Positions 22,746 to 30,936 of a stretch of DNA of 64,000 bases are shown here, in pieces. The position numbers were made by a program, and so were the translations under genes. A model generated the notes under the pieces. That model saw only the letters and a program-made list of their open reading frames with translations. It did not search any database and was not told the origin of the DNA. Source of the DNA: Bog-473 sp963809715 (GTDB taxonomy: Bacteria; Actinomycetota; Acidimicrobiia; Acidimicrobiales; RAAP-2); NCBI GenBank assembly GCA_963809715.1, contig CAWEKO010000004.1, positions 310,001-374,000 on the forward strand, read 5' to 3'. Each line of letters begins with the position of its first letter. Position 1 is the first letter of the stretch.

Positions 22746-24102
22746 TGCTCACCTCCTTGGCCAGCTCGCGGTAGGCCACGGCGCCCCGCGAGGCGGGATC
22801 GAACACAGTGATCGGCTGCCCGAACGACGGTGCTTCGGAAAGACGCACCGTCCTCGGGATCACGATGCGGCACACCCGCTCGCCGAAGTGCGCTCGGACC
22901 TCGTTCGCCACGTCGACGGACAGGCGGGTCCTCGAGTCGAACATCGTGAGCACAATGGTGCGGACCTCGAGGGACTCGTTCAGGTTGCTCGAGACCAGCT
23001 TCACGTTGCGCAGGAGTTGGCTCAGACCCTCCAGGGCGTAGTACTCGCACTGGATCGGCACCAGTACCTCGTCCGCTGCGGCCAGACCGTTCACCGTGAT
23101 GAGTCCGAGGGATGGTGGGCAGTCGATCAGGACGAAGTCGAAGTCCTCGACCACGGTATCGATCGCCCGCTTCAGCCTGAGTTCACGGCTGAAGGCCGGA
23201 ACCAGCTCGATTTCGATTCCGGCCAGGTCAATGGTCGCCGGGGCGACGAAGAGGTTCTTGACGCTGGTCGGCTCGATGCAGTCTTCGAGAGGTTGGTCCC
23301 GCATGATCACGTCGTACATGGAGTACTCGAAGTTCCGGGCCTCGACGCCAAGTCCCGTGGTGGCGTTGCCCTGGGGGTCCAGGTCGATGACGAGGACCCG
23401 ATACCCCTGCTCCGCGAGAGCTGCGCCCAGGTTCACCGTGGTCGTGGTCTTTCCCACGCCACCCTTTTGGTTGGCGACGGCGATGACCCGGGGAAGTTCA
23501 CGTGCGTCAGGCTTGTTGCCGTTGAGCAGGTCGCTGGCGTCATCCGAGATCGTGGGGGGACGCATGGTGTGACCTCTTCCAGGGGCTTCCGCGCTCGAAA
23601 CGGCCACGGCGGTTTCAGGTTGTGCCGCCGTGCTGGTCGCTTCCACCACGTCCGCTTGCGGCGCCTGTGACTCGCCGCCGGAGGTAGCAGAGGAAGCTAC
23701 CTGTTCGCTGGGCAAATCGGGATTTTGAGCGGTTCCCTCGCCCGCCTCCGACAAGACGGTCGCCTCTCCCCCGCCGCTCGGGTCGGCTTCACCCACCTGC
23801 CCGCTCGGCTCGTCAGGCGCCGATTCCACAGGTCCACCCGCTGAATCACCCGTTCGGCCGTCGTCGGACGACGGTCCTTCGGACGACTGCACCGCCGTTG
23901 CATTCGCCGGGGCCACGCCTGCGGCAGCACCTTCCTCGTTCGAAGGCTGCTGAGGTCCGCCGTTCGAAGGCGGGGCCGGAACTGGCTCCCCGCCCACATT
24001 CTTGACCGGCTCTGTCGAAATCGGTCCCCCGTGTTCTGGCGGATGAGAAGGAGGAGCCGGGTCTGACTGGAGAACGTCCCTGTCCCGGCGCCGGATGCGC
24101 AT
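22720..24102 (-). CDS. parA: Chromosome partitioning ATPase ParA with acidic low-complexity N terminus
   Basis: The Soj-type core begins LPRVIAVANQKGGVGKTTTT (deviant Walker A) and continues with VLVIDLDPQGNATTGLG and LIDCPPSLGLITVNGL, ending about 280 residues later. From ATG 24102 there are about 180 extra residues rich in Pro, Ser, Gly, Glu and Asp (GGPISTEPVKNVGGEPVPAP and similar). ATG 23565, 7 nt after AGAGGTC, would give a normal 281-residue ParA and is a serious alternative. A still longer reading from 24207 is rejected because it translates the parS site. ParA pulls ParB-parS complexes apart after replication. Confidence 0.88.
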   Translation of the reverse strand: MRIRRRDRDVLQSDPAPPSHPPEHGGPISTEPVKNVGGEPVPAPPSNGGPQQPSNEEGAAAGVAPANATAVQSSEGPSSDDGRTGDSAGGPVESAPDEPSGQVGEADPSGGGEATVLSEAGEGTAQNPDLPSEQVASSATSGGESQAPQADVVEATSTAAQPETAVAVSSAEAPGRGHTMRPPTISDDASDLLNGNKPDARELPRVIAVANQKGGVGKTTTTVNLGAALAEQGYRVLVIDLDPQGNATTGLGVEARNFEYSMYDVIMRDQPLEDCIEPTSVKNLFVAPATIDLAGIEIELVPAFSRELRLKRAIDTVVEDFDFVLIDCPPSLGLITVNGLAAADEVLVPIQCEYYALEGLSQLLRNVKLVSSNLNESLEVRTIVLTMFDSRTRLSVDVANEVRAHFGERVCRIVIPRTVRLSEAPSFGQPITVFDPASRGAVAYRELAKEVSNGAPQRTR

Positions 24103-24175
24103 TAGGCGTTCTCTCCGGGTCCCAAGGGCACGACGCCTATCCTGGCCTGCTTGCGTACGGAGGTCAAGAGTTCCG

Positions 24176-24191
24176 GGTTTCACGTGGAACA
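24176..24191. promoter_or_regulatory. parS-like site, 14 of 16 bases
   Basis: GGTTTCACGTGGAACA differs from the parS consensus TGTTTCACGTGAAACA at positions 1 and 12. It lies 74 bp upstream of the parA start, 58 bp from a perfect site. ParB binding there could nucleate partition complexes and repress parAB. Confidence 0.75.
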
Positions 24192-24248
24192 TGCGTGGTG
24201 TGGCCAAATCAGCCGAATGCCGGCCGCTCTGGGGGTTGTACTACGCAC

Positions 24249-24264
24249 TGTTTCACGTGAAACA
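24249..24264. promoter_or_regulatory. parS: parS centromere site, exact consensus
   Basis: TGTTTCACGTGAAACA matches the bacterial parS consensus at all 16 positions and is a perfect palindrome. It lies 146 bp upstream of parA and about 5 kb from dnaA, as expected for the primary ParB loading site. Confidence 0.95.
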
Positions 24265-24805
24265 TGATGGTCTCGATGCCGTCTGGCCTGCGACGTCGTC
24301 TTTGTCATTTGACCGGCGCCTTGTCCCTTCGCCGCCCCCCGACTCCGACGAGCCCTCTGTTCCGGACTCCTCCGACCGGGACCTCTTCTCAGTCTCCCCA
24401 CCCCGAGCTCCATCCCGTATCCACCCGGCGAAGGGCCGGACAGCGCCTCTCAGATCAAGGCGGCAGACAAGGCTGGGCGGGCTGGGCCAGATCGGAACCC
24501 CCAGGGCGGTCGGATAGGCCCTCGGTCGGTCCATGACAAGACCGATCGCTGCGGTCCTGTGGAGCCCAACCCTGCCGGCCCACCGACCACGAGAGCGCTG
24601 TCCTCAGGGCAACTCCCGGCACGACTTCGGCCGACGCCCCCTCCGGCGACCACCAGGGCGAGGCAGGCCGAGGTCACTGACGGGAACGTGTGTGAGGGGA
24701 GACCTCGCCCGCTCTCGGTCTACGAGCGTGGGACCAACGAGGGCCAGACGCCGGATCCCCTCAAAGATCAGATTGGCGCACCAGAAACCGGTCCAGCCCG
24801 GCGGA

Positions 24806-25690
24806 TCAGAACAACGGCTTCTTGGCTGGCACGCCATTGCGCCGAGGGAAGCGCTCCGGACAGAGCTCGACCTGACGCAGCAGCTGGTAGTCGAACTCTG
24901 CGTGGAGCAACAGCCCAGGTTCGAGGCCGAACTGGCGAAGCGCTGCCGCCGGCCACCGCTCGACCGCCTCTGTCGCAGCAGGCCCTGTTGCAGGGGGTCC
25001 CGGCGCAACAGGCTCTGTCGCAGCGGGTCCTGGACCAGCAGGCCCTGTTGCAGGGGGTCCTGGCGCAGCAGGCTCTGGCCCGGCCGGTCCGCGTTCGGCT
25101 GGCCGTGACACGGTTTGTCCTGGCTCGACAAGACCAGGGTGGACTGGTGTTCCGGCGCCACGCGCTGAATCAGGCTGAGCTGTCGGAACCTGCGGAGAGG
25201 TCGGCGGCTCCGACACGACGACCCAGGCCCCGGGCTTGAGTAGGGGAGCGGCGCATTCGGCCAGCACGGCCGGCCTTCCGAACGAGCGGGCAATCGCCCC
25301 GTCGAAGGTGGCGCGCCATTCTGGGTCTCGGCCGCAGATCTCGGCCCGTTCCTGGAGTATCGAGACCCGGTCAGCGAGCTCCAGTCGGTCCACGACCCGC
25401 CTGAGGAACGCACTCCGGCGTTCATTCGCCTCCAGGAGGACCAACGAGGCCTCAGGCCATTGCTGTGCCACCACGAGGCCCGGGAGACCGCCGCCCGCCC
25501 CCATGTCCACCAGGTGAGGGGCCGTCATCACGAAGAGCGGCCGAGCCACGACGACGAACCCCTCGGCATGGCGCACCTGTTGCGCCAGCGGTCCGGGGCC
25601 GAGGAAGCCGAGCTGGCGCGCCTCGGCAAGCACCAACTCGAGGGATTCGTTGACGACCGGCGGGTCGCCTTGATGGTCGGTGCGGGGCAC
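24806..25690 (-). CDS. rsmG: 16S rRNA (guanine(527)-N(7))-methyltransferase RsmG with repeat insertion
   Basis: GTG 25690, 294 residues against about 210-240 in the family. RsmG methylates G527 of 16S rRNA with S-adenosylmethionine. The core is clear: LVDMGAGGGLPGLVVAQQWP (SAM motif I), VLLEANERRSAFLRRVV, VSILQERAEICG and ARSFGRPAVLAECAAPLLKPG. After VVVSEPP about 80 Pro/Ala/Gly/Thr-rich residues are inserted, including near-repeats of APGPPATGPA. The family C terminus (ERWPAAALRQFGLEPG, then FDYQLLRQ) then resumes. The insertion lies after the SAM fold, so activity may be retained. Follows jag by 9 bp. Confidence 0.9.
   Translation of the reverse strand: MPRTDHQGDPPVVNESLELVLAEARQLGFLGPGPLAQQVRHAEGFVVVARPLFVMTAPHLVDMGAGGGLPGLVVAQQWPEASLVLLEANERRSAFLRRVVDRLELADRVSILQERAEICGRDPEWRATFDGAIARSFGRPAVLAECAAPLLKPGAWVVVSEPPTSPQVPTAQPDSARGAGTPVHPGLVEPGQTVSRPAERGPAGPEPAAPGPPATGPAGPGPAATEPVAPGPPATGPAATEAVERWPAAALRQFGLEPGLLLHAEFDYQLLRQVELCPERFPRRNGVPAKKPLF
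24973..25092 (-). repeat. 30-bp tandem repeats inside rsmG
   Basis: Four 30-bp units; units 1 and 3 (offset 60 bp) are almost identical (CAGCAGGCCCTGTTGCAGGG in both). They encode the decapeptide-like series APGPPATGPA / GPGPAATEPV / APGPPATGPA in the RsmG insertion. Copy-number change would stay in frame. Confidence 0.8.
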
Positions 25691-25699
25691 CGACAGACG

Positions 25700-26837
25700 T
25701 CAGCCCGCTGGAGCGATGACGATGTACCGGTTGGGGTCCTCACCCTCGGATCGAGTGACGACACCGGCCATCTCGTTGATCGCGTCGTGCACCGATTTGC
25801 GATCAGCCGGGCTCATCGCTTCGAGCGCCTTCTCTTGACCCGACGACGTGACTTCCTGTGCGATCTGAACGCTGAAACGCTTGAGGGCGGCCGAGCGCTT
25901 CTCCCGGTACCCAGCGACATCCACCAGGATCCGGTCCGTCCTCGAGGGGCATTGGCGCTGCACCACTGCACGCGTGAGGTCCTGGAGGGCGCTCAGGGTG
26001 GTCCCACGGGGTCCGACCAGCATCCCGAGGTCCGTGCCCTTTGCGGCAATCTCGACCGTCTCTTCATCGATGAGACGGCATTCGACCGAACCCTCCATCC
26101 CGTACTCACTGAGGAGGCCGGCCAGAAATGCCCTCCCGACCTCACCCTGTTCTTCGAGCGTCATTCCCTCGGCCATCTCCACCGTCTCCTTCGTTGCCTT
26201 GCCCTGTGAGGATTGCTGCGCAGGCTGCTTCACCGGCGCCGACCCGTTCGGGGCGGCGTTCGCCCCTTCGAGGCCCGCGGCCGAAACACCGGCCTTGCTG
26301 CGGTTGCGTCGTCGTCGTGCAGACCGACTCGTGCCAGTCCCGCCGCCCGCTCCGTTCCCTTCATCGCGACTCGAGCCATTGTCTTGGCCCGTAGTGCCTG
26401 CCGGTGCCGGCGTCGCCGGTGCTGTTCGACGGCCCCGTACCGCCTCCGCTCGAAGCATCCGCCCTCGCCGCGGCCCTTCTCGTGGGATCGCCCTGACCCC
26501 CTGACCGGTCTGAGCTTCCGCCGTTCGAATCCCCGCGGTCCGCTTCATCGTTGCTGCGCCCGCCGTTGTTGCTCGACCGGCCGCTCGATCCCGACGCCGG
26601 CCGGCTTCCGCTGTCGCGGTTCGGCTTGCCACGACGCGAGCGCTCGCGCTTGGGGCGGGCCCCGACCGGGCGCACGCGAGCCCGTACACGGGCCTCTTCC
26701 CGGACCCTGCCGAACAACCCGGTCTTCGGCTCCGAGAGCACGTGCACCTCGGCGTCACCGAGCGCCACGCCCAACTGATCAAGCGCTCGTTCGGTTGCCT
26801 CGTCGACGGTCTTCCCCGTCACCTCTACCCACTCCAC
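25700..26837 (-). pseudogene. khpB: RNA-binding protein KhpB (Jag), reading frame broken by a +1 shift
   Basis: The N-terminal part, from GTG 26837 (4 nt after yidC), encodes the Jag_N domain VEWVEVTGKTVDEATERALD and KTGLFGRVREEARV. A Ser/Gly/Arg/Asp-rich linker follows and hits a stop at 26361. The KH and R3H domains (MLVGPRGTTLSALQDLTRAV; SPADRKSVHDAINEMAGVVT) are intact in the +1 frame, ending at 25700. Third-base GC points to the shift around 26385-26405, inside the linker. KhpB binds RNA with KhpA and affects cell elongation and division. An internal ATG 26176 with AAGGAG 9 nt upstream could make a 158-residue KH-R3H protein alone. Sequencing error, true mutation and two-protein expression all remain open. 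Confidence 0.8.
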
Positions 26838-26841
26838 GGTG

Positions 26842-27951
26842 TTATCGAGCCTTTCTCGTCCGCTTCGAGCGGGAGCGCGGATGGGCTTTCGGTTCCGGTG
26901 GCTCGTCGCCACCCGGTGAGGGTTTGCCGTTGGAGGCCTTCCCGGTGGGTTTCCTCCCGTTGCCGTTGGCCTTCGCGCCTGAGCTCGGATTCTTCTTCGG
27001 AGGCACCGTCCCCTTGGCGAGCGCAGTCCCGTCCGTGGCCGTCGATGCCTTCTTGGTCGGTTTCGCAGGAGGAGGAGGCTTTATCTCCTTCTTCTCTTCT
27101 TTCTTTTCAACCTTGGCCTTTTCATCCTTGGCCGAGCCGATCTCTCGCTCGGCCGTGACCGCGGTGACCATGCCTGACCGGAACATGACCTCCTGCGTCA
27201 AGATCCGCATTGCCGAAGACACAACCATGTAAATGGTTGCTCCCGCGGGCACCTTTAGGTAAATAGCACCAAAGGCAATCGGGAAGATCTTTTGCATCGT
27301 TTGCATCTGTGGATTGGCAGCAGCCGCCTGTGGATTCCGGCTGTTCATCTGCTTCATCTGGTAGTACTGCAGGAAGACCGCGATCCCTATAAGTGCCAGG
27401 TAAGGGAGGATTCCAGGGAAGCCGTGGCCCGACAGCGGCTGAGTCGACAAATCCATCCCGAACCACCACGGCATATGACCATGACTGGCCACCAGCGCGT
27501 GGTGCATTTGCGATCCGGAAGGGAGATATTCAGAATTCGTTGCGGTCGTCTTCGAGAGGTCCCGGATCAGCGAATAGAGGACGATCAGGAAGGGCATTTG
27601 GAGAAGCGGCGGCAGGCAGGCGCCGAACGGGCTCGTCCCGTTCTCCTTGTACAGCTTCATCATTTCCTGGTTCAGCAGCTCGCGATTCTCGGGGCCCTTG
27701 TATTTGGCCTGAAGCTTCTTCAGCTCCGGCTGCAGCCTCTGCATGGCGATCATGGAGCGGGTGCTCTTCACCGTGATCGGCGTGAGCGCCAGCATGATGA
27801 TCACCGTCAGACCAGCGATGGCGAAGCCGTAGTTCGGCCAGACGGCGAAGAGGCCGGCCAGGATCCAGCCGAAGAGCTTCAACAGCGGGTGGAAGACGTT
27901 CAGGATCGGCTGGACCGGGCTCGACGCGGCCATCATGGCGTGGGTCAGCAT
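26842..27951 (-). CDS. yidC: Membrane protein insertase YidC
   Basis: A 369-residue insertase of the Gram-positive/actinobacterial type. Five helices with the conserved segments FAIAGLTVIIMLALTPITVK (hydrophilic-groove Arg/Lys region follows), LQPELKKLQAKYK, MMKLYKENGTSPFGACLPPL and LPYLALIGIAVFLQYYQ. The cytoplasmic C-terminal tail is long and strongly basic (about 100 residues of Lys/Pro/Arg), a ribosome-docking feature. It inserts membrane proteins alone or with SecYEG. Its ATG overlaps yidD by 7 bp and it leads directly into jag, the universal yidD-yidC-jag series. Confidence 0.96.
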   Translation of the reverse strand: MLTHAMMAASSPVQPILNVFHPLLKLFGWILAGLFAVWPNYGFAIAGLTVIIMLALTPITVKSTRSMIAMQRLQPELKKLQAKYKGPENRELLNQEMMKLYKENGTSPFGACLPPLLQMPFLIVLYSLIRDLSKTTATNSEYLPSGSQMHHALVASHGHMPWWFGMDLSTQPLSGHGFPGILPYLALIGIAVFLQYYQMKQMNSRNPQAAAANPQMQTMQKIFPIAFGAIYLKVPAGATIYMVVSSAMRILTQEVMFRSGMVTAVTAEREIGSAKDEKAKVEKKEEKKEIKPPPPAKPTKKASTATDGTALAKGTVPPKKNPSSGAKANGNGRKPTGKASNGKPSPGGDEPPEPKAHPRSRSKRTRKAR

Positions 27952-28403
27952 GGTTGGCGCACCTCGGTCGCCTGGGTGGCCTGCGCGGCCTCGTTCATGT
28001 CAGCGACCTCGTTCGAATCGTTGAACGGGCCGGCCTGAGCCACGTGCTCGGTGCCCGGCCCACCGTCATGGGCCGACCCACAGTCATGGGTACGTGCCGC
28101 ACCGCCGGGCAGGGGCACCAGGTCGATCCCGTGGGGACCGAAGGGCCGGCAGCGTAGGAGGCGGCGACCGGTCAGTCCGAAGGCTCGCCAGAAGCCGTGC
28201 ACGCTGAAGGCCTCCATGGCGTAGTTGGAGCAGCTCGGGTAGTAGCGACAGGTCGACACCCGGCCCGAGGCCGCCCCTTGGTAGGCCTTGAGCAGGAACA
28301 ATGCACCCCGCCGGGACCAGGGCCGGCGGGTGGAGGCGGTGGACACCTCCAGGGGAGAGCCCGAGGAAGAAGCGGCGGGAGCAGTGGTGGTCACAGTGGT
28401 CAT
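27945..28403 (-). CDS. yidD: Membrane protein insertion efficiency factor YidD
   Basis: ATG 28403 overlaps the rnpA stop (ATGA); 152 residues. The YidD core is LLKAYQGAASGRVSTCRYYPSCSNYAMEAF split by a conserved CRYYPSCSNY, then HGFWRAFGLTGRRLLRCRPFGPHGID. The family is normally 70-110 residues; this one adds about 33 at the N terminus and about 50 at the C terminus (EHVAQAGPFNDSNEVADMNE). It helps membrane protein insertion near YidC at the inner face of the membrane. Confidence 0.92.
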   Translation of the reverse strand: MTTVTTTAPAASSSGSPLEVSTASTRRPWSRRGALFLLKAYQGAASGRVSTCRYYPSCSNYAMEAFSVHGFWRAFGLTGRRLLRCRPFGPHGIDLVPLPGGAARTHDCGSAHDGGPGTEHVAQAGPFNDSNEVADMNEAAQATQATEVRQPC

Positions 28404-28765
28404 CGGCTGCGAGCCGCCTCGGCCCGGGAGGCTCGGCGGAGGGCCCTGACCACGTCGGCCCGGAAGGCCGCCGGCTTCGCCGAGGCCGAGTCGGGGGAGA
28501 AGCGGAGCAGGTACGTGCCCCGGGGCAGGCCGCGTGCCTCGCTGCGGACGACCTCGCGGGCGCGGCGGCGGAGGCGGTTGCGCACGACGGCCGGACCGCA
28601 CTTCGTGCCGACCGCGTAGCCGACCTGGGGAAACACGCCTCGGGCCGAGGGCGGGGCGGGGACGAAGACGGCCCGGACGGGTCCGCTCGACCCGCGGGCC
28701 CGGGAGCGCTGCAGCTGCGCGAAGGCAGTGCGTGTGGTGATCCGTCCGACCGTCGGTGCAGGCAC
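28400..28765 (-). CDS. rnpA: Ribonuclease P protein component
   Basis: GTG 28765 lies 8 nt after the rpmH stop; 121 residues, the usual size. The RnpA signature is GPAVVRNRLRRRAREVVRSE, preceded by QVGYAVGTKCG. It binds the RNase P RNA and helps cleave 5' leaders from tRNA precursors. The long frame upstream is antisense to the dnaA leader and not coding. Confidence 0.95.
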   Translation of the reverse strand: MPAPTVGRITTRTAFAQLQRSRARGSSGPVRAVFVPAPPSARGVFPQVGYAVGTKCGPAVVRNRLRRRAREVVRSEARGLPRGTYLLRFSPDSASAKPAAFRADVVRALRRASRAEAARSR

Positions 28766-28773
28766 CTGGGTCC

Positions 28774-28908
28774 TCAGACGGTGAGCCGGTGGCGCCCCTT
28801 GAGCCGCCGTGACTTCAGGATCGCCCGCCCGGCGCGGGTCGACATGCGCTTGCGGAAGCCGTGGGTCTTGGCCCGCTTCCGGGTGTTGGGTTGGTAAGTG
28901 CGCTTCAC
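28774..28908 (-). CDS. rpmH: 50S ribosomal protein L34
   Basis: A 44-residue gene: GTG 28908, then KRTYQPNTRKRAKTHGFRK and TRAGRAILKSRRLKGRHRLT, stop 28774. Every conserved L34 position is present. AAAGG lies 6 nt upstream of the start. First gene of rpmH-rnpA-yidD-yidC-jag-rsmG, divergent from dnaA. Confidence 0.98.
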   Translation of the reverse strand: MKRTYQPNTRKRAKTHGFRKRMSTRAGRAILKSRRLKGRHRLTV

Positions 28909-29144
28909 AATCAGCCTTTCGCGACGAGGCGGCGTCCGGAGGTCTTCGTCGCAGGGTCATGCCGCGGCCTTCGGGTCGAGTCCGGCCGCCGGCGGCGAGT
29001 CCTCCCATGTTAGGCGCGATTTGGGGACCGGCTCTAGTCGCATCGTGGTGCCGCGGTGTACGTTCGTCCAATTACCCGTACCGAGGATCGTTCCGAACGC
29101 AGTGGCTGGACGCCGAGGGGGGAGAAGGGGCGATCGGAACAGCG

Positions 29145-30644
29145 GTGAACCAGGCTGGAGTCCTCTGGACGAAATGCACGGAGTCCTTGCGCGAGCAGGT
29201 CTCGGAGACCACGTGGCAGCTGTGGCTCTCGGGGATCGAGCCGGTGGACTTCCACGACGGGGTGTTCGTCCTGGCGGTACCCAACGGGCTGATCAGGGAG
29301 CGGGTGGAGTCCCGCTACCTGCCCATGATCGAGGACACGTTGGCCAACGAGGTGGGTTCTCCCGTCCGGGGTCGGCTCGAGGTCCACGAGGCACCACCGG
29401 TCGCCTCTCCGGTGGGTCTCGATTCGGCCGACCTGCTCGACCCGGTGACCGAGGCCGTCGGCGTGGGTGCGGGGTCGGGGTCGGGGTCCGGACTGCGGTC
29501 CGGTGGCCCGCTGGGGAACTCGGACGGGGACGGTGCCAACGGAGCTCGTGGGGGTCCCGGATCGGGGTCCAACTTCGGTCCCGGCGGGAGCGGATCGGGG
29601 CGGGATTCCCCTGCCGTCCAGCTCGACTCGAAATTCACCTTTGACACCTTCGTGGCGGCCTCGTCGAACCGGCTGGCCCACGCCGCGGCGCAGGCCGTGG
29701 CCGAGACCCCGGGGCGCTCGTACAACCCCCTGTTCATCTACGGCGACTCGGGGCTGGGCAAGACCCACCTTCTGCACGCCATCGGGAACTACGTCACCGA
29801 GAACTACCCCCGGCGCAAGGTCCTCTACGTCACCACCGAGACCTTCATGAACGACTTCGTCGACTCGCTGCGCACCTCGACCACGCTGGCCTTCAAGCGC
29901 CGTTACCGGGACTGCGACGTCCTCCTCATCGACGACGTCCAGTTCATGGAGCGCAAGGAAGGCCTCCAGGAGGAGTTCTTCCACACGTACAACGACCTGA
30001 AGGGCGCCTCCAAGCAGATCGTGCTCACCTCGGACCGGCCGCCCAAGTCGATCGAGACCCTCGAGGACCGCCTGCGCAGCCGTTTTCTGTCGGGCCTGAT
30101 CACCGAGATCGACCCGCCGGACCTCGAGACCCGGCTGGCCATCCTCCGCTCGAAGTCCATGAGCGAGCACCAGGACGTGCCCGACGACGTGCTCGAGTTC
30201 ATCGCCTCGCACGTGAAGGACAACATCCGCGAGCTCGAGGGCGCGCTCATCCGTATCTGTGCCTTCGCCAAGCTCAACAACCAGCCCATTTCCCTCTCAC
30301 AGGCCGAGGAGGTCCTCTCCGACCTGGTCCGGGCCGGCGAACCCCGGCGGATCTCGCCCCAGATGATCCTCGACACGACTGCTGCGGCCTACGGCTTCTC
30401 GGTCGAGGCCCTGACCGGGCCCAGCCGCACCCGCCCCCTGGTCACGGCGCGCCAGGTGGCCATGTATCTCACGCGTGAACTCACGGACTACAGCTATCCG
30501 GCCATCGGCCGGGTCTTCGGCAAGCGCGACCACACGACCGTCATCCACGCGGTCGACAAGATCGCCGGCCAAATGCAGGAACGCCGGCAGATCTACGACC
30601 AGGTCACCGAACTGATCCAGAAGATCCGTGCCGGCTCGGCCTGA
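29145..30644 (+). CDS. dnaA: Chromosomal replication initiator protein DnaA
   Basis: GTG 29145 gives 499 residues beginning with domain I (NQAGVLWTKCTESLREQV, TTWQLWLSGIEPV). Domain II is a long Gly/Ser/Asp-rich linker (about residues 105-160). Domain III has GDSGLGKTHLLHAIGNYV (Walker A), DVLLIDDVQFMERKE (Walker B) and SDRPPKSIETLEDRLRSRF. Domain IV carries the DNA-binding signature TARQVAMYLTRELTDYSYP and GKRDHTTVIHAVDKI. It opens oriC with ATP. No strong Shine-Dalgarno site is close to this GTG; earlier frames lack domain I similarity. Confidence 0.97.
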   Translation: MNQAGVLWTKCTESLREQVSETTWQLWLSGIEPVDFHDGVFVLAVPNGLIRERVESRYLPMIEDTLANEVGSPVRGRLEVHEAPPVASPVGLDSADLLDPVTEAVGVGAGSGSGSGLRSGGPLGNSDGDGANGARGGPGSGSNFGPGGSGSGRDSPAVQLDSKFTFDTFVAASSNRLAHAAAQAVAETPGRSYNPLFIYGDSGLGKTHLLHAIGNYVTENYPRRKVLYVTTETFMNDFVDSLRTSTTLAFKRRYRDCDVLLIDDVQFMERKEGLQEEFFHTYNDLKGASKQIVLTSDRPPKSIETLEDRLRSRFLSGLITEIDPPDLETRLAILRSKSMSEHQDVPDDVLEFIASHVKDNIRELEGALIRICAFAKLNNQPISLSQAEEVLSDLVRAGEPRRISPQMILDTTAAAYGFSVEALTGPSRTRPLVTARQVAMYLTRELTDYSYPAIGRVFGKRDHTTVIHAVDKIAGQMQERRQIYDQVTELIQKIRAGSA

Positions 30645-30936
30645 CCCGATGGCTCCCGCCGTCGGCCCGCCCTGTGGGTCGACGGCAGCACAGCCTGTGG
30701 ACGATGGCCGGGCGCGCTGGGGAAAGAGGGGTGCTGCGTCCCCAGGCCTGCGCGACGTCGTCGTGTCCCGTCCCCCACGGCGTCGTCCGACCCACATGGG
30801 CATGGGGACGACGAATGGGGATCCGACCAGGGCGCCCGGGCCGTCGTCCACAATCCACAGCCCTTACTACCTTTACCCCTAGACATATGTCCCTCTCCAC
30901 GTCGAAGTACAGGGCACCCACCCGAAAGGACATTTT
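30645..30936. other. oriC: Probable origin of replication (oriC) between dnaA and dnaN
   Basis: In actinobacteria oriC is normally the dnaA-dnaN spacer. This 292-bp gap contains DnaA-box-like TGTGGACGA (30696-30704), TCGTCCACA (30844-30852) and CAATCCACA (30851-30859). The first two match 8 of 9 bases of TGTGGACAA/TTGTCCACA. An AT-richer segment with TTACTACCTTTACCCC and CATATG follows at about 30863-30890, just before dnaN. The boxes are fewer than in Streptomyces or mycobacteria. Identification is mainly positional. Confidence 0.65.

Larger units (their letters stand above)
24103..24805. other. 703-bp intergenic region between parA and rsmG carrying parS
   Basis: It holds two parS sites near the parA end (listed separately). 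The remaining ~540 bp up to the rsmG stop is GC-rich; several open frames exist on both strands but none has a plausible start, family motif or consistent codon bias. I see no RNA gene. It may simply be a long spacer or a centromere-like zone. Confidence 0.6.

Noticed and set aside
24103..24207. Longer ParA start (ATG 24207) beginning MATPRMFHVKP
   Set aside because: FHVK is the translation of the parS sequence TTTCACGTG; the added residues come from the centromere site, not from protein coding.
24253..24534. Small minus-strand gene between parS and rsmG
   Set aside because: No ribosome site, no motif and mixed third-base usage; the region is better described as spacer.
28909..29144. rpmH-dnaA spacer as oriC
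   Set aside because: I found no 9-mer closer than 6 of 9 to a DnaA box there, whereas the dnaA-dnaN spacer has two at 8 of 9.
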